Of a DNA stretch of 64,000 nucleotides, positions 15,106 to 25,689 are shown in pieces. The position numbers and the translations under genes were made by a program. The DNA is from Leucaena leucocephala. Taxonomy: Eukaryota > Streptophyta > Magnoliopsida > Fabales > Fabaceae. The stretch lies in contig CM073550.1 in the NCBI GenBank assembly GCA_037074615.1, positions 15,084,001-15,148,000 of the forward strand. The letters run 5' to 3'. Each line of letters opens with the position of its first letter. The first letter of the stretch is position 1. Below the pieces are notes generated by a model. The model made no database searches. It saw nothing but the letters and a program-made list of their open reading frames with translations, and was not told the DNA's origin.

Positions 15106-15660
15106 GCCCATTTGAATAAGATTTTAGAAATTAGCTTATAAAAAAATATTTTTTTATAGCTTTTAAAAAATGACTTTTAGAGAAGAGTTTATAAAAAAAT
15201 AGTTTTAAATAAATGCGTATTTGGATAGTTATTTATAGAAATATTTTTATTATTAGTAAATTATAAAAAATGGTATGAGTATTAAATGAGAAGAGATAAA
15301 ATATGATATGAGAAAGGAAATATGGTATAAAAAAATGAGAGAGGGTGCAATAAAAACTACGAGAGAGGAGAGAGAGTAAAAAAAATAAAAGAGATGAGAG
15401 ATAGTGTAAGAAAAAGTAGGAGAGATGGGAGATGGTGTAAAAAAAATAGAGGTAATATAGTAATTGGTTAGTTCATAAACTCTTTTACTGTTCCATAAGC
15501 TACTCTGATCATCTTATCTAAAATATTAGTTTTAAATTATGATTTAATCTAAAAGACTGTTTAAACAAATATAGTTATTTATTTTAAAATTTCTCAAAAC
15601 TTAGATTTTGTCTAAATTTAGGTTTAAAATTTAGGTTTGAACTCTTTCTAAATATACATT
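15106..15660. repeat. Tourist-like MITE, degenerate copy
   Basis: The segment opens with a CATTTGAATAAG-type end and a run resembling the other Tourist-like copies in this window. It carries the shared internal blocks: a GAGAGAGGAGAGAG-rich stretch, TAGTTCATAAACTCTTTTACTG, and a 3' part rich in TTTAGGTTT. The copies at 27.78, 37.45, 38.39 and 51.78 kb share these blocks. The ends are worn and the limits approximate. Confidence 0.5.
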
Positions 15661-16860
15661 ATTATATAGATCAAAGTTATTATCGGAATTATATAAGAAG
15701 TAAAGTTATTTTTTTTTATGGGAATAAAGTTTGAAATATAGAATTTGAAATCAAACAGAATAATTTACAGGGTTCTGCATCACATTAATTAATTTCTCTT
15801 CTTTAACAATGGATCACAAAATTAGTAGCTTACTTAATTATTTTAAAAACCGTTGTTAGTTATATGGCATGGAACAATAAAAACAAGTCAAACCAAAAGT
15901 AAACGGAAACAATTAACTAGACACATACTGGTCAATATATTTTTAGAAAATATTAAGAGTATTTAGATACTTTCCTCAAAATTACGTTTATTTTGTTTCC
16001 TTCTAAGACGACACACGTACTTAGAATCATAGGTATGTGTATTAATAAATACATTTTTTTTTCAGAATTTTGTTGGTGCATATTTGTAAATACTTATTTT
16101 GGGTATATGACTTAATATTAATACTGATTTTGGAGAACCCAAAAGTCCAAATCAGCACAAAAAAAAACAGTTCTAATAAGAAAAATATAAAAAATAAATG
16201 CGTTTTTAATTTAATACGTTGTCAAATGTAAAGCTAGCAACTTTCTACTCAAGAAATCAAAAAATGATGAGGAGCCAATGAATGAAAAAAATACTAAAAT
16301 ATAAGTTGGCAGAAAAAGGCAAAAAAAAAAAAGGAAAATATACACAAAACAAGTATCTTTTTAACTTTTCCAGAGGATCAAAAAGTCCCTTTTAATATCA
16401 TGTTTATGGAATTGGAGTTGAAATTTTTCTAATTAGAATATGTAATTGATCAAATCAAGCATCTACTTGCCAGGAAAGAAAAGAATAACAAAAATAAATA
16501 AATAATAAATAATAAACAAACAAACAAAAAAGGAGAATTAATAATTCTTTGAGTGGCCTACCAGGAAAGAAGTGCAATAGTGTACGTATTGGGTAAAAGG
16601 GCTGGGAAATTGCTTCATCCCTAAGTTTAAGTTCTCTGGAATTTCTTAGTCCATTGGGCAACTTCAATTTATTCCCTTTCTTCTGTTGAAGCTCCCTCAT
16701 ATTTTTCATTGACCCAAGTATCTATTGGTCACGAGGATCTCTTATCTGTTTTTATACAAAATATATATATATATTGCAACTGTTCGTTTAGCTTTATAAT
16801 CAACTTAGAACAATTTGGAAACACCTTATTACTCTTAACACATAAGAGCCTTTCTGCACC
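15660..16860. other. Intergenic DNA, no gene recognised
   Basis: The stretch is A+T-rich. An open frame of 84 codons at 16455-16709 (minus) has no recognisable domain and resembles no protein I know. I treat it as a chance frame or old transposon debris. Confidence 0.5.
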
Positions 16861-16872
16861 TGTTAAGACGGA

Positions 16873-17060
16873 AAAAAGAAATCATCTGCTTTGCTAGCAT
16901 TATCTCCACTTACCCCAGACCACCCCTTCCGAACGATAGTGCTAAAATCCGAGTGCTCCATCCAGATATTCTCAAACTTAAAAACATACGGGGTTCTTAC
17001 ACCACAACAACATAAATCAATCAGTAGCATGTACTGATCTGACCCAACCTGTTCCCAGTG
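16873..17060 (-). mobile_element. LINE (non-LTR) ORF2 fragment
   Basis: The minus strand encodes FKFENIWMEHSDFSTIV followed by RKGWSG. This matches the F.FE..W..H..F...V...W signature between the endonuclease and reverse transcriptase domains of plant LINE ORF2 proteins (established family knowledge). The flanks carry stops, so this is a dead fragment. It lies downstream, on the same strand, of the zinc-knuckle fragment at 17.45-17.88 kb. The two are probably remains of one LINE with most of its middle lost. Confidence 0.65.
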
Positions 17061-17439
17061 AAAAACTTTGTTGTATTTTAGTCACGAGAGACATCCTAAT
17101 TTTTTTAATATCTAATTTTAAATTTGAGAATAAATTCTATATAATATTAGTTAAGAGGAATATAAACTTTATCCTACTCTCGTATCATATTTTGAATCAA
17201 ATCCTCCTCAAAAAATTTATATATTAACAAAATAACTCGACCCACCCTATCCCTAGTGTCCCTCACTATTGGGCTTTTTGATCTAAATGTTTTATTTTTG
17301 TTATAAAAAATTTTAGATAAATTTAATATTAGTTTTTTATTAAAACTAAAGTTTAGAGATGTGTTGTTTTTATTTCTGGGGTTAACTTTATAAAAAAGTT
17401 TTGTTGGGGACCAAATCCCTAAAGTCTTTTGGGCTCTAG

Positions 17440-17885
17440 ACTTTTGGCCCACTTAATCCATACCCTGTTTAGTCTTTCCCTTGCCAACCAAGGAATCCCC
17501 ACGTGTGTTTATCACTTCCTCGTAAAGTTGCAGACCCTCTTGGTGCGTGGAACGTCCACCACCTTGTACCTTCCTCTCTTTCCCAGGCGAACTATCACCA
17601 ATCAATCCATGCACCCCTGTCTTCGCCCTCTCCCTGGCTTCACTCCAATCTTCATCGATCACCACCACAATCTCCTCCATGAACTTCGGTGGAGAAGCTT
17701 TAAGCCAGCTACCATACTCAGAATCTTCTACTCTAGGTTTTGGTAATTGACATTGTCTCTATTCATGTCCCAAAATACCACACCTATAACAGAGTGTCGT
17801 CATTCTCTCGTATCTTATCTCCGTCCACACATTGGCTTTCCCTATGCGAGGTACCCAACAACATGTCATTAATGGCTGACTAGGC
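17440..17885 (-). mobile_element. LINE ORF1-like zinc-knuckle fragment
   Basis: Read on the minus strand, the segment gives KANVWTEIRYERMTTLCY, then CGILGHE, a stop, and RQC, followed by YGSWLKASPP. This is the CX2CX4HX4C zinc knuckle with the downstream YGSWLRA block typical of DUF4283/zf-CCHC_4 proteins of plant non-LTR elements. A stop falls inside the knuckle where a residue is expected before RQC. The following frame is open to 17453 but holds no further domain. This is a decayed transposon protein, not a host gene. Confidence 0.65.
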
Positions 17886-17889
17886 ACTG

Positions 17890-18690
17890 GTGTGTATGGG
17901 TAAGATTAAGCAGGACAGTTCTCTACCTAGTGTTCTATCTAAAAAATATATATGCTATATTTTATAACTCAATATTTAACCATACCTGGTAAAAGCCCTA
18001 ATAATTTTAGGCTGGACATAAGCGGACTAAGCATGCCTAAATCATAATATCATGCTCATGTTGTAAAAAAAATATGTAATTATGAACTTCTAAAATAATA
18101 CAATATTCATGTGTCTTCAAGAGTTAAATAATAATTATAATCTACCAAGAATAAGAAAACAAAGATAATAATTAAAATATTGAGATCTATTGCATATAAA
18201 AAATAAACGTTGAAATCTAAATAGTTTGTAATTATAAATTTGCATCAATCTCCCCAATATTGACAAAGATAAAATATCTAAAAAAATAAAATAAATAATT
18301 ATAATTTATAATATAATTATATGATAATTAACAAAGTTAAAAAAAGAAGAAAAAATTAGTATAGTTATAAATATTAAAATATACAACTTACCTACTTACA
18401 TACTTATATTTCTAAAATTACCTTATAGTCACCAGTAGCTTCCATATTCTCTTTTTTAAGATAGAGAAAAAATAAAAAAATAAAAGAATGGGTGCTCATG
18501 GGTAGGGTAGGGTAACCCCTATGCCTGATGTCTAGCCCGAAAAATGCATAGGCTATATTTTGCAACCCGATGTCCAACCCTGTCTTATATTTATCAGGCT
18601 GGGCAAGGCATTTTTATTATAAATTAGACAAAATATATCAGACTATAAATTTTGTGTACAGCCCTAACTTAAAGACGATGTTACTATTGC
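17890..18690. repeat. Degenerate repeat with duplicated internal block
   Basis: A block containing GGCTATATTTTGCAACCCG-like sequence and a GGCTGG-ACA motif occurs twice, near 17950-18020 and near 18530-18610. The second copy ends in GGGCTGGGCAAGG-like sequence. A related vocabulary (repeated TAGGCTA and GCCTA motifs) recurs at 60.77-61.05 kb. It looks like an old non-autonomous DNA transposon, but I could not fix ends or target-site duplications. Confidence 0.35.
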
Positions 18691-18734
18691 ACTTTAATCT
18701 GTCTGTCACACACCCAAAAGCAAATTATAGAAAA

Positions 18735-19170
18735 ATCAAGCCATAAATTTAGGTTCTCATAATATATTCTAAAAAAAATTAATTAAATTAATTTTAAAAA
18801 TTATATTTTATAAAATATATTTTGAATTAAAAATAATTTTAAAGAAATAAATATTTAAATACTTGTTATCAAAATAATTTTTTTAATAAGTAAATTATAA
18901 AAAAAATGAAGTAAAATGATAATTATATAATTAAAAAAGAGAGAAGAGACAATAAAATGATACAAAAATTATAGGGATAAAATTGTTATTTCTTATGAAA
19001 ATATATGAAAAATGTAAATAAAAGTTTCTAGGATTCGGTTATAGGAAACTCTAATTTCAGAAAAGAAAAATATAGTTTTGTTAATAATCAATTTTATTAT
19101 AACACAAAAATAAGTGTTTATGTAGTTTAAATCCAAAAGCACTTTTTTCTTTTCAAAACCAAACACATAT
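18735..19170. repeat. Tourist-like MITE, degenerate copy
   Basis: The right part reads AAAACCAAACACATA, the mirror of the GTTTGG end seen in intact copies. The interior has the AGAGAGAAGAGACAATAAAA-like purine block and the leading TTTAGGTTCTCA block of the family. Ends are approximate. Confidence 0.4.
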
Positions 19171-19324
19171 ATAATCTAAAACAATTATTGATTAAAATTT
19201 CAATTCAAATAATGGGAAGATATATAGAAAAAAAATAAAATAAGAAAGGAATGAAGACCATTGGAAACTAGTAAAAAAATTACCAAGAGAAGCTACACCT
19301 ACACTACTTAAAATTTTAAAAATA

Positions 19325-19520
19325 GTAATAAATAGAAGTTGATTCGAGCACTAAGCAATTTGATATCGTTTAAACAAGATTTTGAATTTGAATCTTAGCC
19401 TATACAAAAAATCCTTATTAAGAGACTCATCTACTATAGCCAAGAGTGTGACGCGGGTCAGATCTAGATATAGTTAGGGTAAAATTCTGGTAAACCGGGT
19501 GAACAACCAATTTTTTTTAA
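19325..19520 (+). mobile_element. tRNA-derived SINE, family A
   Basis: The left part resembles a tRNA promoter: an A-box-like GCACTAAGCAATTTGATATC run and a B-box-like TTTGAATTTGAATCTTAG. It is followed by a body with GACTCATCTACTATAGCCAA, GACGCGGGTCAGATC and GGTAAACCGGGTGAACAAC. The same order of blocks appears on the minus strand at 27.58-27.77 kb and at 63.91-64.00 kb. No protein is encoded. Confidence 0.6.
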
Positions 19521-20149
19521 AAAAATAGTATAGATTGTATTAAATTTATTTTTTTTGTAAATTACAGAGATAAGCTACATTATTCAAACAATGAAATTAG
19601 TTTCTTAATTCCATCTAATTTATTATATTTTTACTGTTATATGATTGAGTGAAATTGGAATATTATAATATTATAATTTTAATTTCAGATAATTTTTTAA
19701 AGGTATTTTTTTTATGATCCAAGTTCTAACAAATTGGAACACGAAATTTCGTATTCACCCAGAAGTAACTCATTCCAATAAGACTCATGCTTGTTGTTTT
19801 ATTATATATCTGTTTTCAAATTTTCTTTGATTACAACACCCAAAAAAGATATTGCTTTTATAAAGATATCGTAACAAGTTCACAATTTAGTGAAGAGTAT
19901 ATAGTCGTCGATAAAAATCATACAAATATGTGAAAATTTGTTTTCCCCCAATTCAAAACAACTTGGTCTAATTGTTAGCTACACTAATATTTTTATAATT
20001 TTAATATATCATAAAGTTTTATATATTTTTTGTCAAAATAAAGTTTTATATTTTAGCTGCAGTAACATGTTATAATTTTAATTTAATATATCATACAAGT
20101 TAATATTTAACACAATTTAATTAGAAAAATATGAAATTAAAAAAATTAG

Positions 20150-20490
20150 CTTTAGACATTGTTTGATTATAGGTTTTTAGAATTGAAAGTAGGAGAAGAG
20201 AGATATAAGTATATTTTATTAGTAAAAATAAGGAGGATAAGTTTAAAATTATTATTTTATACTCACCTCCCACTCACCCTTTGAGGGTTTTTAGGGAGAT
20301 AAGAAATATATTAGGATTAAATTACCCTCTTATTTTTCAATACTTAAGTTTGGCCATTCCTAAATTTGTTGCAATGGATTGCTTACTTGCAGGCCGCGCG
20401 CAGACATTGTCATTGGTTGACACAATATTACCATTGCCCAGCACCTCTTTTATATATACGGCTATATCCCATTTAGATGAGTTTAACTAA
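20150..20490. repeat. Possible MITE fragment
   Basis: The segment starts with a GACATTGTTTGATT-like end and carries a GGAGAAGAGAGATATAAGTAT block. The 25.48-25.66 kb segment has a matching GAGAAGGAGAAGTATAAATA block and a similar T-rich tail. The 69-codon frame at 20281-20490 has no recognisable content. Its exact limits are unknown. Confidence 0.3.
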
Positions 20491-21190
20491 TAAAAAAATA
20501 ATACATATAATTATTTAGAATATATTTAATTATTAAAAAATATTATTTTATAGTAATTTTAGTCATAATATTTAAAGAGATATTTTAACTTTTAAGTATT
20601 TAAATTTATATATACAGATAAATAATAGATTACTTACTTAATATTAGTATTAAAAGCAGGTTGACTCTGGCTTGGTGCAGAACCCAGTAACTTGCTGTTG
20701 ACTAGAAAAATTAACGGCTTGATGAACGGCTCCGGATGAGGCTACAAAACTGCGACCTAATTCCGCACATCTTTTGCTTTCTTGTGTATCTACACGTTAA
20801 AATCTCCAAGTTCAAGACTTTTGATTGCCATTATGAAGCATAATGAAAAATTAATATTTTGATTCTTATAATTTTTTACTCAATTATAATTTAATCCCTA
20901 TAATTTTAATTAAATTATAATATAGTCGATAAATTTTGACTCAATATAAGTCAATTTTTATACTTTAAGAATTTAAAGTATAATTTAGAAAATAAAATTA
21001 TATGTTTTATAAAATTTAAAGACTAAAATTTTAAAAAATTAAAAGTATAAAAATTAAGTTAAAATTTATAAATCAAATTTTAATTAAATTAAAATTATAG
21101 AAATTGATATACACTGAGTCAAGATTTAATTACTAATTTATAACTAAGTCAAAACTCTACGAATTAAAAGATTAATTTTTTCATAATAAG
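20490..21190. other. A+T-rich intergenic DNA
   Basis: Between 20850 and 21180 a loose internal repetition of TTATAATTTAATCC-like phrases occurs in both orientations. It may be a worn transposon. I see no gene. Confidence 0.4.
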
Positions 21191-21534
21191 CTCATGAGCT
21201 TAGGCTTCACCTAAGAGAAACAAAATATTTAACTGAGCATACCTTTGTTCTTTCTGGGAGTAAGGCATTGCCAAAGCATAAGCTCTATATGAAAAGAAGA
21301 TGAACCGGCAAGCAGTACCTTTCACTTTCAGAAGTCTTGAAAGCACAATAAATATCATTTTATAAACACCCTCCTGAAAGTCTAATTGCAAAGATGTCAA
21401 TCGTCGTCGTCACTGATGTCAAATAGTGAACCTATAGTTTAAGATTTGTGCAGTGACAGTTTCACATCTTTAAATCTGCACAAAGAAAGTGTGGGACTCT
21501 GCTTATTTGGACTTATCCCCAGACTCTGAGAAGC

Positions 21535-21720
21535 AGCGAGAAGGCACTTCCTCAGTTTTGATTCTCTTCTTTTATCCTCTGAAGTTCCTGAAACCAGATG
21601 CTTCCTCGTTTTAGATTCTCTTCTGTGATACCAAGAAGTTCCTGAAACCACAAGCTTCCTCGGTTTAGATTCTCTTCTTTTATCCAGTGAAGTTACTGAG
21701 ACCGAGTCAACAGCCAACGG
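21535..21720 (-). repeat. Triplicated ~60-bp in-frame coding repeat
   Basis: Three tandem units of about 60 bases encode DKRRESKPRKLVVSGTS, then YHRRESKTRKHLVSGTS, then DKRRESKLRKCLLAAS. All keep the same frame as exon 3 of the surrounding gene. The units differ at several bases, so the duplication is not recent. The repeated RRESK-RK core is strongly basic. Confidence 0.75.
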
Positions 21721-23639
21721 AGCACACAAGACATTCGGAGGTGTTCCAAGGGTCGTCGTTGGTTGATCATCAACCTCCTCACAAACGGCTCTAGATGTAA
21801 CATCTGAGAGCAAAGGGCCGCTGAAATTGTCCATTCTGTTACCAGTAGCAAAATATTTATCAATGATACCTGTGACTGATAACACTTCTGTTGACATCTC
21901 ACTGACACTGCCTTGCATCGAGTTAGCATTTGGCTTCACAGATATCTGAACTTCATTCTCGGGCATGACAACCTTTCTTTCTTCTTATGGCATTGCACTG
22001 GCTGCATTCTGCAAGTGCTTTTTGTTAAATTTTCTCTTTCTCTTCTTTTTCTCTAAAGTATGAACATTATTGTCCTCACTGTTGCCTCTTGCCTCATCAT
22101 CAGCATAGCAGCTTATTATTAAGTCCTGAGATTCAAAATGAGTAGTGGAAGCAGATTCGGGCGAATGTAAAATGCAAAAATTCTTCGAATGACTCGCGTC
22201 CACATGAAGAAACCATCCGCTTCTCACCCCATGAAAGACATACTTTAGGGGCAGTGAATCAGGTAGGTAGTAAAAGCACAATTTTCGCTTCACCTATCAG
22301 AGTGCGTGGTAATTCATCAAGGGAAAAACAGAAAAGGAAAGAAGACGAAACGCTCATGGGGGCAAATATTATAAACAACAAATCGTGCAGGTTCTCTAGT
22401 AAAAACATGATCGACCCCTTCACAAAAAGTTCCTTCACATATCACGCTTTATTGGAGAATACCTTAAAAACTTTACCTATGTTCTGTGATACCGTATATG
22501 CGACATATGAATTAAAACAGGCAGCTTAAAGTACCATTATTCCGTTAACTTGGATCTTTCCTGAATTTGGCAAACACAAGAAGTGAACTCTCTCAAAGTC
22601 TCCTGCAGAGGTATAACAACATCGATTACATCAGTTCAAGGTTGAGCGGTACTTTTGCATCTTTTGTTATTACTATTTCATGAACAGTTCGAGGAAATTG
22701 TCAATGTTCAAGATATCAACAAGGCAGAAGATCATAATGTATGTAGAGAAACTAAGCAAAATAGGATGTTGGGTATATCAAACAACAAAAGTTTTAACAT
22801 GTGAAGCCCCAGTGCGCCGGGAAACAATTCAGTACATTTAATTAAGATGAAAACAAGAAAGAAAGAAGTACTCTCTGAATACCAGTAATTTCCAGTCTTT
22901 GTATGTGCAAAACAATAAGGTCTTCTAAGTGCCTTTACAAAAGAACTCATAGCTTAAGTAAGAAAACCCAGGATCAGTTAAAATTCTTTCCTCTTTCTTC
23001 ATTGAGATTAATTAATTTCAATTAAAAGATAGTTTAGGTAACTCCGCCTGTATTTTATAGCTAATCCTAAACCCCACATAAATGAGAAAGGTTGTGTTAG
23101 ACCATCAACAGCCAACATAAAATTTTGTGGGCACTGTACAATCCATCTAATCGATCTCACACATTGGGATAAGACCTATATTTAAGAACTTTATAAGATA
23201 GTTCAGGTAAATCATCAATAACTGCTGTCTTATACGTATTGAAATGTGAAAAAAAAAATAAGACAAAAATATGTAAAGGCATGGCTATCAATACCATCAC
23301 AAGCACATATTGCACTATCTATAACACCCATAGTTAAAAGAGCTCAAAAATCTGCATAACAGACCCAAGAGATTCTCAAGATTCTCACAAGTTTTATCAC
23401 AAGAAAACAATATTCAACCAGAGATTATAACTTAAACACAACAAAGAGATCCGAGAAAGACAATGATCCAAGTTGAGTGAACAGTGAACCCTAAAGCTGA
23501 AGGCCCTTAGACCAAAAACAAAAAAACTGTATTTTCAACAGCAAAACTAGACAACAAAAAACAACCTTAAATTTCTCCTGCAAGGGAATTACATAAAGCA
23601 GTGGGTTTTACTCAGTGGAACAGAGAAATAAGAGAAAAA

Positions 23640-24545
23640 ATATAGGGAAAATGATATATAGGTCTCATGTAAGCAATTGAATGACAAAAAAATCCCATCA
23701 AATGCTATAATTCATGTCAAATTCCATGGGACCTCACATAAATTTTTTCTAATTATAAAAAGACTTAAATGGCCTTGTGAAATAAAAAAATATTAAAGAA
23801 GAAATGAGAGTTGGTGCGCTTCGTGAAAACAGTACAGTGTTGGCACGTTTTGCTATGAAATAAGAGAACAGTGCAGTGTTGCAGGTGGATTTACTCATCA
23901 TAGTGGATGGGGTTATTAGTACAGCTGATGGGGTTGTTAGTTGCAGTTGCTAGGGTTGTTATTTTAGGCGTTGGGGTTATTATTACAGGTGCTAGGGTTA
24001 TAAGTTGCAGCTGATGGGGTTGTTAGTGTAGGGGTTGGGGTTTTTAGTACAGCTGATGGTGTTGTTAGTTGCAGGGGTTAGGGTTGTTAGTTGCAGGTGC
24101 TGTAGTTGTTATTTCAGGTGGAGAGATTGTAAGTGCAGCTGATGGGGTTGTAAATGTAGCTGATGTGGTTGTTAATTGCAGTTGATGGGATTGTTAATTG
24201 CAAATACTGGGGTTATTATTTCAGGCGTTGGGGTTGTTAGTTGTAGGGACAGGGGTTATTAGTTGCATATGCTGGAGTTGTTATTTTCCCAATGGAAGGG
24301 TAAACCCCACTATCTGGTATCCGTATCTCACTATCACGAGAGCTATAATGAGTCATAGCTTGAAAGAGACGTTTGCTTAATGAAAAATTTCAGTTTTAGG
24401 GATATTTATATCTTTTTACAATTAGAAAAAATTCATATGAAGTTTTATGGAACTTGATATTAATTATGCCATTTTTTGATATTTTTTTAACATTTTATAT
24501 CTTTTATGGAATTTAAATATTATTTTTTCAAAAATATATTGTTTT
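23640..24545. mobile_element. Inverted-repeat element inside intron 1
   Basis: Two arms match in opposite orientation. The left arm, about 23680-23770, includes AAATTCCATGGGACCT and AAATTTTTTCTAATTATAAA. The right arm, about 24405-24490, includes TTACAATTAGAAAAAATTC and AGTTTTATGGAACTTGAT, which match the left arm when reverse-complemented. Between the arms lies the 21-bp minisatellite. No transposase is present. The element fills the donor-proximal end of intron 1 of the gene at 21.44-24.66 kb. It is probably a non-autonomous DNA transposon of unknown superfamily; the outer ends are not fixed. Confidence 0.55.
23905..24288 (+). repeat. 21-bp-period minisatellite
   Basis: About 17-18 imperfect units of 19-24 bases are strung together, with the core GATGGGGTTGTTAGTTGCAG or TAGGGTTGTTATTTCAGG. 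A two-unit higher-order alternation (TTAGTTGCAG versus TTATTTCAGG) is visible. Units contain GGGTT-like runs reminiscent of telomere repeats, but the period is 21, not 7. Reading frames across it are interrupted, so it is not coding. Confidence 0.8.
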
Positions 24546-24656
24546 ATCCTTACTTTTGAATGCTTATGCAGTAATATCTTGAGGGACGTTCAAAGCAATG
24601 CGAGTGCCCAAGTTAGTTTCTGCAAAGACCGAAATTTCACCAGCGAGATTAGCCAT

Positions 24657-25130
24657 TGAAGATATATTTTTCCTTCTTGAGAGATCCTAAACAGACAAAA
24701 TTGCCGTGACGTTCAGTGAGTTTGAAAACATAGTAATACTTCAAACCCATTTTAACAAGAATCTCCATCAAGCTTGCTCTTGCTTGTCGTTGTCATCGTT
24801 TTTTAACAAGAATCAGAACCAAATATGCAAAGAAGGTTTTTTCTCAGCTGTCAGACTCATCGACCTTTTTTTGTTTTTGTGCGGGTTTATATTTGCCAGG
24901 GACTAAGCCCCTTCGATATTAACAGCAAGAAAAAGGGTGAAATAAAAAAAAGGGCAAAATATTCTATGGATTCAAACATGGCATTCCATCATGTTCATGA
25001 CCTTTTGTACTCGTGGGGCATTTTCCTTTCATTGTTCAAAAGGGCATTCTTCTCTTGGATGGTTCGGAGGTTTTCACGTTCTCTTGGTCAGTGTTTATTA
25101 CTACCCTAGAAGAAAGACTTAATGGAAAGG
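24657..25130. other. Upstream flank of the interrupted gene; possible 5' UTR or promoter
   Basis: The sequence next to the ATG at 24656 is less A+T-rich than the wider flank. Several open frames (24706-24906, 24825-25109, plus strand) exist but none shows a domain or splice pattern. I take the segment as 5' UTR and promoter of the minus-strand gene (inference). Confidence 0.3.
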
Positions 25131-25479
25131 AAACTCAAAAAATAAAAGGATGAAAATGACTGAAATTATATTTTAAATGAAATATTTTTATGATTTTTTA
25201 TTTGATATGTATATTTGAAAAATCACCAACATATCCTCATTTTAAATTAACTTTTCATTAACTCAGAAAAAGTGTTTTGGGGATTAAATTATCTATCTGT
25301 TGGGCCCACAAGCTTAATCATTACAAGTATTATTTAGATATTTTACTTTTAACCGCGTAATTATAGTACAGCTGCCCATTTTTCAATTTTTTTAAAATTA
25401 AGTAAAACTATAAGTATATATAATAAAAAAAAAGTATGATGACCTAATTAAAAATTAAGTACTATCAAATTTTATTTTG

Positions 25480-25665
25480 TTAGAGTTTAGAGGGGAGAGT
25501 AGAGAAGGAGAAGTATAAATATGTTTAGTTAGAAAAAATAAAAAAGATAGGAGGTTTAAAATTTTATTATTTTGTGCTCTTCTCTTATTCTTTCTCAACC
25601 ATCTAAATTTAGGGTTTTTTTTTGGAGAGGTGAAAAACTTTACATGTGTTATTATAACTAAATTA
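25480..25665. repeat. MITE-like fragment related to 20.15-20.49 kb
   Basis: It shares the GAGAAGGAGAAGTATAAATA purine block and the following TTTAAAATTTTATTATTTTG stretch with the segment at 20.18-20.27 kb. It ends in a T-run followed by GGAGAGGTG. Boundaries are uncertain. Confidence 0.35.
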
Positions 25666-25689
25666 CCCTTACTTAATTTTTAATATTCT

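Larger units (their letters stand above)
21439..24656 (-). pseudogene. Three-exon plant nuclear-type gene with two in-frame stops
   Basis: Three exons join on the minus strand. Exon 1 (24554-24656) begins MANLAGEISVFAETNLG and contains NVPQDITA. Exon 2 (22535-22602) encodes RDFERVHFLCLPNSGKIQVN. Exon 3 starts at 22293 with VKRKLCFYYLPDSL and continues to 21439. Splice sites are canonical, and exons 1 plus 2 total 171 bases, so phases match. The N-terminal part looks like a ubiquitin-like beta-grasp fold (inference). The middle has a lysine/arginine run (KKKRKRK), a probable nuclear signal, and the C-terminal part has three copies of a basic 20-residue repeat. I recognise it as a plant family but cannot name it. 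TAA interrupts codon 31 (24564-24566), and a second TAA (21985-21987) precedes 175 further open codons. I therefore call it a pseudogene; sequencing error or an unseen intron remains possible. Confidence 0.6.

Noticed and set aside
16455..16709. 84-codon minus-strand frame near the LINE remnants
   Set aside because: It has no recognisable domain, and its C-terminal half is A+T-driven hydrophobic sequence.
23905..24288. Interstitial telomeric repeat
   Set aside because: The units contain GGGTT-like runs, but the period is about 21 bases and the sequence is not TTTAGGG tandem.
23905..24288. CRISPR-like array
   Set aside because: The units are contiguous and imperfect with no unique spacers, and the window is nuclear plant DNA.
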